A stretch of DNA of 64,000 bases from Leucobacter sp. G161. GTDB taxonomy: Bacteria > Actinomycetota > Actinomycetes > Actinomycetales > Microbacteriaceae. Below, in pieces: positions 1-9,637 of the stretch. A model generated the notes under the pieces. It was given only the letters and a program-made list of their open reading frames with translations. It did no database searches and was not told the origin of the DNA. The translations under genes and the position numbers were made by a program. The number at the start of each line of letters is the position of its first letter. Position 1 is the stretch's first letter. Location of the stretch: the NCBI RefSeq assembly GCF_001482305.1, contig NZ_LOHP01000074.1, positions 1 to 64,000 of the forward strand, given 5' to 3'.

Positions 1-2
1 GC

Positions 3-1337
3 CAGCAGGTCGAGCGGCCAGCTGGTGCCGAGCGCGGCGCGACCCGGATCCGGCCGGTCGATAGCGAGAAACCGCAGAAGTTCACTGCCAAGCTGTGGAC
101 CGCGGATGACGCTGCCGGAAAGACCTTCAAGGAACTCGGCCTCGGTGGCAACATCGTGCGGACGCTGGGGGAGCTTGGGGCTGAGGCGCCGTTCCCCGTC
201 CAGGTTGCAACGATCCCGGACGCGATCGCGGGACGCGATGTGCTCGGGCGCGCGGAAACCGGATCCGGAAAGACAATCGCGTTCGGTGCGGCGCTCGTCG
301 AACGACTGCTCGTACTCAAAGCACAGGGCAAGCTCGGCGAGAGTACCTCGAAGAAATTTACACAGCCCAAGCGCGGGGAGCGCTCGGCGCGCGGTGAGCG
401 TACGCCAACGCGCAATCCGAAGGCGCTCATCCTTGCACCGACCCGCGAGCTCGCACTGCAGCTCGACCGCACCGTGCAGCCGCTCGCCCGCTCGGTGGGC
501 TTCTACACGGCACAGATCGTTGGCGGGGTGCCGAGCGAGCCGCAGGTGCACGCGCTCGAACGCGGCGTAGACATCGTGATTGGCACGCCGGGCCGGATCC
601 GTGACCTCGTCGAACGACGCAAGCTCGACCTGCGCGAGGTGCAGGTCTCGATCATCGACGAGGCTGACCACCTGTGTGAGCTCGGTTTCCTCGAAGAGAC
701 GCAGTGGACGCTCAGGCAGACGGAGCGTGGTGGGCAGCGGATGCTGTTCTCGGCAACCCTCGACCGCGACGTTGAAGAGCTTGTCGCCGAATTCCTCGTT
801 GATCCTGCCGCGCACGAGATCGAACACGCGAAATCGACGGTGCCGCACCGGGTGTACATGGTCATGCGTGAGGATCGCGACCAGGCGATCCTCGAGTTTG
901 CCAAGATCCCGGGCCGCGTGATGCTGTTCAGCCGCACCCGCGCCGCCGCGGAGAGCATTACCGAGATGCTCGAAGCTGCCGGGATCTCAGCGACGTCCTT
1001 GCACGGCAACCTGAGTCAGGCCCGCCGCGAGATCAACCTCAAGCAGTTCTCATCGGGGAAGGCTCGGGTGCTCGTTGCGACGGATGTCGCGGCGCGCGGG
1101 ATCCACATCGACGATGTTGACGCGGTCGTGCAGCTCGATCCGCCGCAGGAGGCGAAGACCTTCGTGCATCGCTCCGGTCGCACCGGTCGCGCTGGCCGCG
1201 GTGGGCAGGTCGTGACGTTGATTCCCCGTACCTGGCAGCAGCGGACGCGCGACATGCTCGACGAGGCGGGCATCGAGCCGCTCGTGTTCGAGGCGTTCGA
1301 ACCGAAGCAGCGCGCGCGCAGCACCCGCAAGAAGTAG
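3..1337 (+). CDS. DEAD-box ATP-dependent RNA helicase (5' end cut by window edge)
   Basis: Superfamily II RNA helicase that uses ATP to remodel RNA in the cytoplasm, for example in ribosome assembly or RNA decay. The frame stays open to the left edge without a stop, so the gene starts outside the window; the GTG at 156 is internal because the Q-motif region (FKELGL...PFPVQ) begins upstream of it. Visible motifs in order: AETGSGKT (motif I, about 252-275), PTRELA, TPGR, DEAD within IDEADHL, SAT within LFSATLDRD, TDVAARG and HRSGRTGRAGR. All catalytic motifs are intact. A basic tail (RARSTRKK) closes the protein. A GC hairpin 66 nt downstream may end the transcript. The specific RNA target cannot be told from sequence. 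Confidence 0.93.
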   Translation, partial: QQVERPAGAERGATRIRPVDSEKPQKFTAKLWTADDAAGKTFKELGLGGNIVRTLGELGAEAPFPVQVATIPDAIAGRDVLGRAETGSGKTIAFGAALVERLLVLKAQGKLGESTSKKFTQPKRGERSARGERTPTRNPKALILAPTRELALQLDRTVQPLARSVGFYTAQIVGGVPSEPQVHALERGVDIVIGTPGRIRDLVERRKLDLREVQVSIIDEADHLCELGFLEETQWTLRQTERGGQRMLFSATLDRDVEELVAEFLVDPAAHEIEHAKSTVPHRVYMVMREDRDQAILEFAKIPGRVMLFSRTRAAAESITEMLEAAGISATSLHGNLSQARREINLKQFSSGKARVLVATDVAARGIHIDDVDAVVQLDPPQEAKTFVHRSGRTGRAGRGGQVVTLIPRTWQQRTRDMLDEAGIEPLVFEAFEPKQRARSTRKK

Positions 1338-1402
1338 AGATAAGCGCCAGAGAACCCGTGGCGAATTTGTAAGGTTCGTACAAGCTCTCGGTGTCTGGGC
1401 TC

Positions 1403-1424
1403 GGGGCAGGTTGTCGACTGCCCC
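1403..1424 (+). terminator. possible GC hairpin terminator after the helicase
   Basis: Perfect 7-bp stem GGGGCAG / CTGCCCC with an 8-nt loop, between the helicase stop and the next gene. There is no T-tract, so intrinsic termination is uncertain. The rest of the 1338-1553 gap shows no gene. Confidence 0.35.
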
Positions 1425-1553
1425 GCGCTCGGTTGAGTGATCTCCAAGGCCGACATACGCTGGCAGCATTACCAGGGCACGGGTGTGAGCGGGTGATCTG
1501 CGTGGTCGACGTTCTCCTCTGCCTCTGCCGTCAGGATCGAATTGGAGATATCG

Positions 1554-3629
1554 ATGGCCAACACTGCCCCCCGTATCAATGTTCAGCAGGTGAGCGACGC
1601 GCTCCTCGGCAAATGGAAGGCCGAGCGCCTCGAATCCCGGGAGCTGGTGAGGAGCAATCCGAGCCTGCACACCATCCACGGCCAGCCGATGGACGAGCAT
1701 CGCATTCGCGTGCTCAACCAGCTGCACGAGCTTGTCGACGCTGGCGCTATCCAGCGTGCCTTCCCGGCCTCGCTCGGCGGTCAGGACAATCACGGAGGCA
1801 ACGTCGCCGCGTTCCAGGAGCTCGTGCTCGCTGACCCGTCGATGCAGATCAAGGGCGGCGTGCAGTGGGGGCTGTTTGGCTCGGCGATCCTCCACCTCGG
1901 CAACCAGTCGCACCATGAAAAGTGGCTGCCGGACGTGATGAATCTGAAGCTCCCCGGGGCGTTTGCGATGACCGAGATCGGTCACGGCTCAGATGTGGCC
2001 TCGATCGGTACGACCGCGACCTACGATGTCGACGCCGAAGAGTTCGAGATCCACACCCCCTTCAAGGGTGCGTGGAAGGAATTCCTCGGCAATGCGGCGC
2101 TGCACGGGCAGGCAGCCGTCGTCTTCGCGCAGCTCATCACGCGCGGCGTGAACCACGGCGTGCACGCGTTCTTCGTGCCGATCCGCACCCCGGAGGGCAA
2201 GCTGCTGCCGGGTGTTGGCAGCGAGGACGATGGGGTCAAGGGCGGGCTGAACGGCATCGACAATGGCCGGTTGCACTTCACGAACGTGCGCATCCCGCGC
2301 GAGAACCTGCTCAATCGCTACGGCAACGTCGCGGCTGACGGGACCTACACGTCGGACATCGAGAGCCCTGGCCGCCGCTTCTTCACCATGATCGGCACGC
2401 TCGTGCAAGGGCGCGTCTCGCTCGACGGCGCCGCCGTGCGTGCGATGCAGGCTGCGCTCACCATCGCGATCCGATACGGCACTGAGCGGCGACAGTTCCC
2501 CGGAGCTTCGGGGCGTGAGACCGTGCTCATGGATTACGGCCAGCACCAGCGTCGTCTGCTGCCGCGCCTCGCAGAAACCTATGCCATGGCGTTCGCCCAC
2601 GAGCGCCTCCTCACGGTCTTCGACGAGGTCTTCTCGGGCGCGAAGGACACCGACGAGAACCGCGAGGATCTCGAGACGCTCGCAGCAGGCCTGAAGTCAC
2701 TCTCGACGTGGGCCGCGCTCGACACGCTCCAGGAGGCGCGCGAGGCCTGCGGTGGCGCGGGCTTCATCGCGAAGAACCGGCTTACCGGTCTCCGTGCAGA
2801 CCTCGATATCTATGTGACCTTCGAGGGCGACAACACGGTGTTGCTGCAGCTCGTCGGCAAGCGGTTGCTCACCGACTATGCTGCGCGGTTCAAGGACGGC
2901 GACAAGGCAGCGCTTGCCCGTGCAGCGGCGAGCCAGATCGGCGACAGGGTCGACCGTTTTGGGCTCCGCCAGCTCGGCCAGAGCATCGCTGACCTCGGAC
3001 AAACGTCCCGCTCGGTCGAGAGCTTCCGCTCGCCCCAAGCGCAGCGCGATCTACTCACCGACCGCGTCGAGACCATGGTTGCCGAGGTCGCCTCGGTGCT
3101 CCGCGATGCCGGGAAGGATGCGCCGAAGGACGAGCGTGCTGCCCGCAACGAGGACGCGTTCAACTCGCAGCAGCACAAGCTCATCGAGGCTGCGCGTGCG
3201 CACGCCGAGCTGCTGCAGTGGGAGGCCTTCACGGAAGAGCTCGAGAAGCTCAGCGATCCGGGCACGAAGCAGGTCATGACCTGGCTGCGTGACCTCTTCG
3301 GCCTCACGCTCATCGAGCGCAACATGACCTGGTACCTCGTGCACGGCCGCATGTCCGGTAAGCGTGCAGAGGCCGTCACCGCGTACATTGATCGGCTTCT
3401 CGGGCGTCTGCGCGAGCACGCGCTCGACCTTGTCGACGCCTTCGGTCTGGACGACGGCCTGCTGCGTGCCGAGATCGCCACCGGCATTGAAGAGGAGCGT
3501 CAGCAGGAGGCGCAGAACTACGTTGACGCGCACCGCGCCGCTGGTACCTGGCCCGTTCACGAGAAGGAACTCCGCGCCAAGGCGAAGGCTGCTGAAAAGG
3601 CCGCCGCGAAGGCTGCTGCTCGAGTGTAG
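1554..3629 (+). CDS. acyl-CoA oxidase/dehydrogenase family flavoenzyme (691 aa)
   Basis: FAD-dependent oxidation of acyl-CoA to 2-enoyl-CoA in beta-oxidation. At 691 aa it is far longer than classical acyl-CoA dehydrogenases (about 380 aa) and resembles the acyl-CoA oxidase layout: N-terminal helical domain, beta domain with MTEIGHGSDV (about residues 140-150), flavin helical domain with ACGGAGF, then TFEGDNTVLLQ, and a long C-terminal helical domain. The tail is Ala/Lys-rich (KAKAAEKAAAKAAAR). ATG 1554 is preferred over an upstream in-frame TTG at 1542 because GGAG at 1544-1547 lies 6 nt before it. It is transcribed alone; a strong hairpin follows. Whether it passes electrons to oxygen or to ETF cannot be decided here. 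Confidence 0.88.
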   Translation: MANTAPRINVQQVSDALLGKWKAERLESRELVRSNPSLHTIHGQPMDEHRIRVLNQLHELVDAGAIQRAFPASLGGQDNHGGNVAAFQELVLADPSMQIKGGVQWGLFGSAILHLGNQSHHEKWLPDVMNLKLPGAFAMTEIGHGSDVASIGTTATYDVDAEEFEIHTPFKGAWKEFLGNAALHGQAAVVFAQLITRGVNHGVHAFFVPIRTPEGKLLPGVGSEDDGVKGGLNGIDNGRLHFTNVRIPRENLLNRYGNVAADGTYTSDIESPGRRFFTMIGTLVQGRVSLDGAAVRAMQAALTIAIRYGTERRQFPGASGRETVLMDYGQHQRRLLPRLAETYAMAFAHERLLTVFDEVFSGAKDTDENREDLETLAAGLKSLSTWAALDTLQEAREACGGAGFIAKNRLTGLRADLDIYVTFEGDNTVLLQLVGKRLLTDYAARFKDGDKAALARAAASQIGDRVDRFGLRQLGQSIADLGQTSRSVESFRSPQAQRDLLTDRVETMVAEVASVLRDAGKDAPKDERAARNEDAFNSQQHKLIEAARAHAELLQWEAFTEELEKLSDPGTKQVMTWLRDLFGLTLIERNMTWYLVHGRMSGKRAEAVTAYIDRLLGRLREHALDLVDAFGLDDGLLRAEIATGIEEERQQEAQNYVDAHRAAGTWPVHEKELRAKAKAAEKAAAKAAARV

Positions 3630-3643
3630 GCCTGGCGCCTGCG

Positions 3644-3681
3644 GCGGCGGGGCGTGATCCTTGTGGATCGCGCCCCGCCGC
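3644..3681 (+). terminator. strong hairpin after acyl-CoA oxidase-like gene
   Basis: A 17-bp stem (GCGGCGGGGCG... paired with ...GCGCCCCGCCGC, one G-T pair) with a TTGT loop starts 14 nt after the stop codon. No T-run follows. Confidence 0.6.
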
Positions 3682-3762
3682 ACTTGCATCGTGAAGCCCC
3701 CGTTTAATCTATTCAGACCCGTTTTCGGTCCTCGCAGGAGTCGGTCTAAATTAAAAGGGTCG

Positions 3763-3798
3763 GTGAGGATGCTGGGGGTGAGGATGCTGGGGGTGAGG
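3763..3798 (+). repeat. 15-bp direct repeat, 2.4 copies
   Basis: GTGAGGATGCTGGGG occurs at 3763-3777 and 3778-3792, followed by a partial third copy (GTGAGG). It lies just upstream of the pip promoter, probably slippage-prone. No ORF uses it. Confidence 0.8.
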
Positions 3799-3822
3799 CC
3801 GCGCGCGGGGCCGCCCAAGCCC

Positions 3823-3828
3823 TAGGCT
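3823..3828 (+). promoter_or_regulatory. -10 box TAGGCT of a leaderless transcript (pip)
   Basis: TAGGCT ends exactly 6 nt before the ATG of pip and no Shine-Dalgarno is present, the usual geometry of leaderless actinobacterial genes. Confidence 0.65.
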
Positions 3829-3834
3829 TGAGCT

Positions 3835-4806
3835 ATGACCGAGCTGCGCACCCTGTACCCCGAGATTGAGCCCTACGACCACGGCATGCTGGCTGTGGGG
3901 GACGGCCACGAGATCTACTGGGAGGTGTGCGGCAACCCGAACGGGAAGCCCGCAGTGTTCCTCCACGGCGGCCCCGGCGGCGGCCTCGCCCCGGACTACC
4001 GGCGCTACTTCGACCCCGAGATCTACCGCGTGGTGCTGTTCGAGCAGCGCGGCTGTGGCCGCTCGACGCCGCACGCGAGCGATCCCGCGGCTGACCTGTC
4101 AACAAACACGACCTGGCACCTCGTCGCCGACATCGAGCGGCTGCGCGAGCACCTCGGCATCGACACCTGGCTCGTGTTCGGCGGATCGTGGGGATCGACG
4201 CTCTCGCTCGCCTACGCGCAGACCCACACGGATCGGGTCACCGGGCTCGTGCTCCGCGGCATCTTCACGCTGCGCAAGAGCGAGATCGACTGGTTCTACC
4301 AAGACGGTGCATCCCACATCTTCCCCGACGTCTGGGAGGAGTACCTCTCGGTGATCCCCGAGGCGGAGCGCGGCGATCTCGTGGCGGCGTACAATCGCCG
4401 GCTCAGCGATCCCGATCCCGCGGTACACGTGCCGGCTGGCGTGGCATGGACGGTGTGGGAAAACTCGACGGTGCGGCTCATCCCGAACGAGGACGTCATC
4501 GCTGAGGCGCGCGCAGACGTCGCCTCGGCGGTCGCGTTCGCGCGCATCGAGAACCACTTCTTCTCGCACGGCGGCTGGTTCGAAGACGGCCAGCTCATCG
4601 CCGATGCGGGTAAGCTCGCTGAGATTCCGGGCGTCATTGTGCAGGGCCGTTACGACGTCTGCACCCCGGCGCGTTCAGCGTGGGATCTGCATCGCACCTG
4701 GCCAGAAGCAACGCTCGAGATGATCGGCGATGCGGGCCACGCCTCGAGCGAGCCAGGCATCGTCGACGCGCTCGTGCGCGCGACTGACCGCTTCGCGGGT
4801 AAATAG
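3835..4806 (+). CDS. pip: proline iminopeptidase (S33 alpha/beta hydrolase)
   Basis: Cytoplasmic serine peptidase that removes N-terminal proline from peptides. It has 323 aa, the normal family length. The start LYPEIEPYDHGML is typical of bacterial proline iminopeptidases. The oxyanion motif HGGPGGG lies at about residues 44-50, the nucleophile elbow GGSWGS at about 118-123, the acid in GRYDVCTP at about 274 and the histidine in AGHASSEPG at about 302. It is not in an operon. The ATG at 3835 follows TAGGCT by 6 nt and has no ribosome binding site, so the mRNA is probably leaderless. Confidence 0.92.
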   Translation: MTELRTLYPEIEPYDHGMLAVGDGHEIYWEVCGNPNGKPAVFLHGGPGGGLAPDYRRYFDPEIYRVVLFEQRGCGRSTPHASDPAADLSTNTTWHLVADIERLREHLGIDTWLVFGGSWGSTLSLAYAQTHTDRVTGLVLRGIFTLRKSEIDWFYQDGASHIFPDVWEEYLSVIPEAERGDLVAAYNRRLSDPDPAVHVPAGVAWTVWENSTVRLIPNEDVIAEARADVASAVAFARIENHFFSHGGWFEDGQLIADAGKLAEIPGVIVQGRYDVCTPARSAWDLHRTWPEATLEMIGDAGHASSEPGIVDALVRATDRFAGK

Positions 4807-4840
4807 CTCAACGCTGCAAGCCTGAGTCACAGAGACGGGA

Positions 4841-4846
4841 TAGCAT
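4841..4846 (+). promoter_or_regulatory. -10 box TAGCAT of a leaderless transcript (ypfJ-like)
   Basis: TAGCAT ends 6 nt before the ATG at 4853; no Shine-Dalgarno is seen in the 46-nt gap after pip. Confidence 0.6.
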
Positions 4847-4852
4847 TCCAGC

Positions 4853-5746
4853 ATGACCTTCAACGAGAACGTTCGCATTGACACGAGTCAGGTGCAGAAG
4901 CGCAGCGGCGGTGGCCGGCGCACCGGCATGGCCGTTGGCGGCGGCGGTATCGGGCTCATGCTCGTGCTGTTTCTCGGCTCCCAGTTGCTCGGTGTGGACC
5001 TCACCGGACTTGCGCCAGCCCTGAGCTCGGGTGGCGGAGCAGCCTCGTCGAGCGAACAGGTCGTTGAAGTCGACAACTGCAAGACCGGCGCCGACGCGAA
5101 CGCGAACGTTGAGTGCCGCATGACGGCGACGAGCGACTCGCTCAACCGTTACTGGAACACCCAGGTCGGCAACTACCGCGGGCCGCAGCCCGTCGCGCTG
5201 TTCAGCGGCCAGACCCAGTCGCAGTGCGGCACCGCGTCGGCGGCGACCGGCCCGTTCTACTGCCCACCCGAAGAGCGCATCTACGTCGACACCGCGTTCT
5301 TCAACACGCTGCGCTCCGACTACGGCGCCTCGGGCGGTCCGCTCGCTGAGATGTACGTGCTCGCACACGAGTGGGGCCACCACATCTCGAACATCACCGG
5401 CTCGCTGAACCAGGCCGGCCGCGAATCGGGGGCGACCTCGGGGTCCGTGCGCCTCGAGTTGCAGGCGGACTGCTTCGCCGGCGCCTGGGTCGGTGCCGCA
5501 CAGACAGTCACCGACGACAGCGGGGTGCCGTTCCTGAAGCCCGTCACGCAGTCCGAGATCAATGACGCGCTCAGCGCCGCCGCGGCGGTCGGCGATGATC
5601 ACATCATGGAGTCCTCGGGTGTGCGGGTCGATCCCGATCGTTTCACCCACGGCACCTCAGAGCAGCGCCAGCGCTGGTTCATGACCGGGTACGAGCAGGG
5701 GCCGACGTCGTGCGGCACCTTCGAGGTGCCGGCGAACCAACTGTAA
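4853..5746 (+). CDS. YpfJ-type neutral zinc metallopeptidase, membrane anchored
   Basis: Member of the putative neutral zinc metallopeptidase family (YpfJ); substrate unknown. The 297-aa protein has a short basic N-terminus, one membrane segment at about residues 24-45 (a Gly-rich start, then GLMLVLFLGSQLL), then an extracytoplasmic domain. The zinc site is HEWGHH (about residues 169-174), with the third ligand probably in ELQADCFAGAW (about 203-213). Cysteines before and after the catalytic region could form disulfides. It starts 46 nt after pip but has its own leaderless-type -10 box, so the two genes are probably separate transcripts. It ends tail-to-tail with the LysR gene. Confidence 0.85.
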   Translation: MTFNENVRIDTSQVQKRSGGGRRTGMAVGGGGIGLMLVLFLGSQLLGVDLTGLAPALSSGGGAASSSEQVVEVDNCKTGADANANVECRMTATSDSLNRYWNTQVGNYRGPQPVALFSGQTQSQCGTASAATGPFYCPPEERIYVDTAFFNTLRSDYGASGGPLAEMYVLAHEWGHHISNITGSLNQAGRESGATSGSVRLELQADCFAGAWVGAAQTVTDDSGVPFLKPVTQSEINDALSAAAAVGDDHIMESSGVRVDPDRFTHGTSEQRQRWFMTGYEQGPTSCGTFEVPANQL

Positions 5747-5766
5747 TTCGAGCTCATCGAGCTGGG

Positions 5767-6690
5767 TTACTTGCGCGCCTCGCCGGCTTGCACGAGTCGC
5801 GCCATCGCGGTGCGCAGGGCCTGCACAGTTGTCTGCACCGAGCGCCTGTGCAGTGTTTCGGGTCGGGTGAGGAGATCGATCGTTCGCGTCGCATTCACCC
5901 CCGAGAGCGGGCGTAGCACGAGACCCTGCAGCGCCGAGCCGACCGTGTAGCGCGGCACCATGCCGATCGCGTCGCCCGTCGCCACGATCGAGGCGACCGA
6001 GCCGTAATCGTTGATGCGGTGCACGACGTTCACCGGGCGGTCAGCGACGGCGGCGATCGCGCCGAGCAGGTCGTCGGGGGAGTAGCCGGCGCGGCTCGTC
6101 ACCCAGGGCTCGCCAGCGACGTCAGCCGGCGTGAGGGAGCTGCGCTCGGCGAGCGGATGTTCCGCCGGGAGGGCGATGTCGAGCGGTTCCTGCGCGAGCC
6201 GAATCACGCGCAGGCCGGACGCGGGCCACGGCGGGCTGTGTTCGAGCCGGTGCGCGAGTACGAGGTCATAGTTCGCGGTGAGGAGTGGGAAATCGTCTTG
6301 TGACACATCTTCGTCTGCGAGCCGAAGGGCGGGCGGGGAAGCGGCACCGCGGAGTTCAGCGAGCAGCGCCCCGAAGATCGCCTGCGAGGCGCTGTGAAAG
6401 CCGCAGACCCGCACGATGCCGGCCGGCTCCTGCTCGAAGGCTTCGACCGCGCCGGCTGCGGCTGCGAGGGCCTCAATGACTCCCGTTCCCGCGCGTGCGA
6501 GCGCGTGGCCCGCCTCGGTGAGTACGAGTGTGCGGCCTTCGCGCCGGGTGAGCGGTGCACGAAACTCCCGCTGCAGCGCGGTGATCTGCTGCGATACCGC
6601 GGAGGGCGTGACGCGCAGGCTCTCAGCGACCGCGGTCACGCTGCCGAGCGTGCCGAGTTCGCGGAGGATCTCGAGCTGATAGATTTCCAC
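5767..6690 (-). CDS. LysR-family transcriptional regulator
   Basis: A 307-aa LysR regulator. The N-terminal winged HTH covers residues 1-60 (GSVTAVAESLRVTPSAVSQQITALQ) and is followed by the linker helix and a two-lobed effector-binding domain. The start is GTG at 6690. It is divergent from tdh-kbl across an 86-bp gap holding an inverted repeat, so it most likely controls threonine catabolism and itself. This is context inference; the effector is unknown. Confidence 0.85.
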   Translation of the reverse strand: MEIYQLEILRELGTLGSVTAVAESLRVTPSAVSQQITALQREFRAPLTRREGRTLVLTEAGHALARAGTGVIEALAAAAGAVEAFEQEPAGIVRVCGFHSASQAIFGALLAELRGAASPPALRLADEDVSQDDFPLLTANYDLVLAHRLEHSPPWPASGLRVIRLAQEPLDIALPAEHPLAERSSLTPADVAGEPWVTSRAGYSPDDLLGAIAAVADRPVNVVHRINDYGSVASIVATGDAIGMVPRYTVGSALQGLVLRPLSGVNATRTIDLLTRPETLHRRSVQTTVQALRTAMARLVQAGEARK

Positions 6691-6699
6691 GCCACCCCA

Positions 6700-6732
6700 T
6701 TCTTTAGCTGTAGCTTAATGGAAACTAAAGAA
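6700..6732. promoter_or_regulatory. inverted repeat in the LysR/tdh divergent promoter
   Basis: TTCTTTAG (6700-6707) and CTAAAGAA (6725-6732) are perfect 8-bp arms 17 nt apart. A smaller AGC-TGTA-GCT palindrome overlaps the left arm. The place and AT-rich dyad fit a LysR binding region. Confidence 0.5.
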
Positions 6733-6776
6733 AGTGGCCCTTGTTCTGAACTGTGCGTCGCCGAGACGATAGCTGT

Positions 6777-7820
6777 ATGCGAGCACTCTTCAAGCCGGAA
6801 CCCGGCCCCGGGTTCACCCTCTCCGAGGTCCCCGATCCACACTGCGCGGCCGACGAGGTCATTATTCGCGTCATGCGCACCGGCATCTGCGGCACCGACC
6901 TCCACATCCTCGACTGGGATGCCTGGGCGGCCTCCAACGTCGACGCGCCGCTTATCGCCGGCCACGAGTTCTACGGCGAGGTCGTCGAGATCGGCGAGCA
7001 GGTGCGCGACGTGCGCGTGGGGGATCGCGTCTCCGGCGAGGGGCACATCGTCTGCGGCACCTGTCGCAACTGCCGCGCGGGGCGCCGGCAGATGTGCATC
7101 CGCACGAAGGGCCTCGGCCTGCACCGCAACGGTGCGTTCGCCGAGTACCTCTCGCTGCCCGCGAGCAACGTGTGGGTGCACTCCGACACCATTTCGCCTG
7201 AGCTCGGAGCAATCTTCGATCCACTGGGCAACGCCGTGCACACGGCGCTCGCCTTCCCGCTCGTCGGCGAAGACGTGCTCGTGAGTGGCTGCGGCCCGAT
7301 CGGCCTGATGTCGGTCGCTGTCGCCCGCCACGTCGGTGCACGCTACGTCGTCGCCACCGACGTCAGCGAGGCTCGCCTCGAACTCGCCCGCGGCCTCGGC
7401 GCGCACGAGACCGTCAACGTCGCCCACGAATCGATCCGGGACACCCAGAAGACGCTCGGGATGCGCGAGGGCTTCGACATCGGCTTCGAGATGAGCGGCG
7501 CGGGCACGGCGCTCCCGGGCATGCTCGAAAACATGAACCACGGCGGCAGGATCGCGATGCTCGGCCTCCCCACCGAACAGTTCGCGATCGACTGGGCGAA
7601 GGTCGTCACCCACATGATCACGCTCAAGGGCATCTACGGGCGTGAGATGTTCGAGACCTGGAATGCGATGGCCGCGATGCTCGAGACGAGCGAGCAGCTG
7701 CGTGAGCGCATCACCTCGGTCATCGCCGACGTGCTTCCCGCACGCGACTGGGAACAGGGCTTTCGGGCGGCGAAGTCCGCCACTACCGGAAAAATCATCC
7801 TCGACTGGACGGAACTGTAA
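6777..7820 (+). CDS. tdh: L-threonine 3-dehydrogenase
   Basis: Zinc-dependent medium-chain dehydrogenase oxidising L-threonine to 2-amino-3-oxobutanoate with NAD+, first step of the threonine-to-glycine route. The 347-aa protein starts [12 protein letters not shown] at ATG 6777; an in-frame GTG at 6753 would add only eight residues without similarity. Visible are [10 protein letters not shown] with the catalytic zinc Cys, GHEFYGEV, a structural zinc cluster ([15 protein letters not shown]) and a Rossmann stretch ([11 protein letters not shown]). The assignment to threonine rests on the kbl gene overlapping its stop codon (TAATG). Confidence 0.93.
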   Translation: MRALFKPEPGPGFTLSEVPDPHCAADEVIIRVMRTGICGTDLHILDWDAWAASNVDAPLIAGHEFYGEVVEIGEQVRDVRVGDRVSGEGHIVCGTCRNCRAGRRQMCIRTKGLGLHRNGAFAEYLSLPASNVWVHSDTISPELGAIFDPLGNAVHTALAFPLVGEDVLVSGCGPIGLMSVAVARHVGARYVVATDVSEARLELARGLGAHETVNVAHESIRDTQKTLGMREGFDIGFEMSGAGTALPGMLENMNHGGRIAMLGLPTEQFAIDWAKVVTHMITLKGIYGREMFETWNAMAAMLETSEQLRERITSVIADVLPARDWEQGFRAAKSATTGKIILDWTEL

Positions 7821-9004
7821 TGTACGGCGCATTTAAGCAACACCTCAGCTCAGAACTCACCGCGATCGAAGACGCAGGGCTCTTCAAGCGCGAGCGCGGC
7901 ATCGCCGGCCCCCAGGGCCCCGAGATCACCGTGAACGATGCGCCCGTCTTGAACTTCTGCGCGAACAACTACCTCGGCCTCGCCGACCACCCGAGCATCG
8001 TCAAGGCCGCGCATACCGCACTCGACGAGTGGGGCTACGGGCTCGCGAGCGTGCGTTTCATCTGTGGCACGCAGGATCAGCACCTCGAGCTCGAGTCCAG
8101 GCTGTCATCGTTCCTCGGCACCGAGGAGACGATCCTCTTCGCCTCGTGCTTCGACGCGAACGGTGGCGTGTTCGAGACGCTGTTCGGCGCAGAAGACGCG
8201 ATCATCTCTGACGCGCTGAACCACGCCTCGCTCATCGACGGCATCAGGCTCTCGAAAGCCCGCCGCTACCGCTACGCGAACTGCGACATGGAAGAGCTCG
8301 AGGCCCGCCTGCAGGAGGCATCGGACGCGCGCTTCCGCGTCATCGTCACCGACGGCGTCTTCTCGATGGACGGTTTCGTCGCCCCGCTTGAAGCGATTTG
8401 CGACCTTGCGGACAAGTACGACGCGCTCGTGCTCGTTGACGACTCGCACGCCGTCGGCTTTATGGGCGAGAGCGGAGCCGGTACGCCGGAGCTCTGTGGC
8501 GTTGCTGACCGCGTCGACATCCTCACCGGCACCCTCGGGAAGGCACTCGGCGGCGCCTCGGGCGGCTACGTCTCGGGTCACAGCGAGATCATCCAGCTGC
8601 TGCGGCAGCGTGCGCGGCCGTACCTGTTCTCGAACACGCTCGCGCCGACAATCGTCGCGGGCTCCCTCGCGGCGCTCGACCTCGTCGAGCAGGCGGGCGG
8701 TGAGCGCGTGCAGCTCCAGCAGAACGCTGAGCTCTTCCGCGCCCTGATGACTGAGGCAGGCTTCGACCTGCTGCCGGGCAACCACCCGATCGTGCCCGTC
8801 ATGTTTGGGGACGCTGCCCGCACCGCCGAGGTCGCGGCCGAGCTGCAGCGCCGGGGCGTCTTCGTGACGGCGTTCAGCTTCCCGGTCGTGCCGAAGGGCG
8901 AGGCGCGCATCCGCGTGCAGCTGTCCGCTGCGCACACGGAGGAGCAGATTCGCACGTGCGTGGCGGCGTTCGTCGCCGCAACCGAGGCGGTCGTCTCGGC
9001 CTAA
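7820..9004 (+). CDS. kbl: glycine C-acetyltransferase (2-amino-3-ketobutyrate CoA ligase)
   Basis: PLP enzyme that cleaves 2-amino-3-oxobutanoate with CoA to glycine and acetyl-CoA, finishing threonine degradation begun by Tdh. The 394-aa length matches the family. Motifs include [14 protein letters not shown] near residue 40, [25 protein letters not shown] with the PLP-binding Asp, and the Schiff-base Lys in GTLGKALGG (about residue 242). ATG 7820 overlaps the tdh stop in TAATG, so translation is coupled. Confidence 0.95.
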   Translation: MYGAFKQHLSSELTAIEDAGLFKRERGIAGPQGPEITVNDAPVLNFCANNYLGLADHPSIVKAAHTALDEWGYGLASVRFICGTQDQHLELESRLSSFLGTEETILFASCFDANGGVFETLFGAEDAIISDALNHASLIDGIRLSKARRYRYANCDMEELEARLQEASDARFRVIVTDGVFSMDGFVAPLEAICDLADKYDALVLVDDSHAVGFMGESGAGTPELCGVADRVDILTGTLGKALGGASGGYVSGHSEIIQLLRQRARPYLFSNTLAPTIVAGSLAALDLVEQAGGERVQLQQNAELFRALMTEAGFDLLPGNHPIVPVMFGDAARTAEVAAELQRRGVFVTAFSFPVVPKGEARIRVQLSAAHTEEQIRTCVAAFVAATEAVVSA

Positions 9005-9020
9005 CCGGCGGGCCCCGGAG

Positions 9021-9596
9021 TCAGTGCGGGAGCGCCGCGAGGATCGCTTCGGCGAGCGATCTCGCGGTCTGCACCCACGCGTCGGAACCTTCGAGCCCGG
9101 ACTTCGCCATCGAGCCCTCGAGCAGAAGGGAGAGATGCGCTGCGACCGGTGCGGGCTCCGTGGTGAGTCCCGCGAGATGTGTGCGGAGGATCTCCTCGAC
9201 CTCATCCTTGTGTGCCCGCACCGCTAAGCGACCGGGGTGGCCGACCGGGAGTTCCGCAGCAGCGTTGAGGAGTCCGCAGCCGCGCCAACCCTCGCGATAA
9301 CCGGAATTGGCGTGGTCGGCGTACGCGTCGAACACCGCGAGGACGCGCTCAGCAGGGCTCTCCGTCTGCGTGAGCCGCGTCTCATACATGCCGAGCCACT
9401 CCTCGTGTCGGTCGGCGAGGTAGCTCGCAACGAGCGCGTCTTTCGAAGCAAAGTTGTTGTACAGACTGCCCTTGGCGACACCCGCGCTCGCGATGATCGT
9501 GTCGATCCCCGTCGCCGCGACTCCGGATGCGTAAAACTCCTCCGCGGCCGCGCGGAGCAGGCGGTCACGTGCGGGTGTGCGCTGGGTGTGGGTCAC
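9021..9596 (-). CDS. TetR/AcrR-family repressor
   Basis: A 191-aa TetR-type regulator. The N-terminal HTH (residues about 10-55: RLLRAAAEEFYASGVAATGIDTI..GVAKGSLYNNF) is clear, followed by a helical ligand domain. The start is GTG 9596 with GGAGGA just upstream. It is divergent from a DMT exporter across 69 bp containing a TetR-type dyad, so it probably represses both; the ligand is probably an exported compound. It ends tail-to-tail with kbl, 16 bp away. Confidence 0.88.
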   Translation of the reverse strand: MTHTQRTPARDRLLRAAAEEFYASGVAATGIDTIIASAGVAKGSLYNNFASKDALVASYLADRHEEWLGMYETRLTQTESPAERVLAVFDAYADHANSGYREGWRGCGLLNAAAELPVGHPGRLAVRAHKDEVEEILRTHLAGLTTEPAPVAAHLSLLLEGSMAKSGLEGSDAWVQTARSLAEAILAALPH

Positions 9597-9637
9597 GGTT
9601 CCTCCCGGGCTGGGGTGTCGCTCCAGTGTACCCAGTT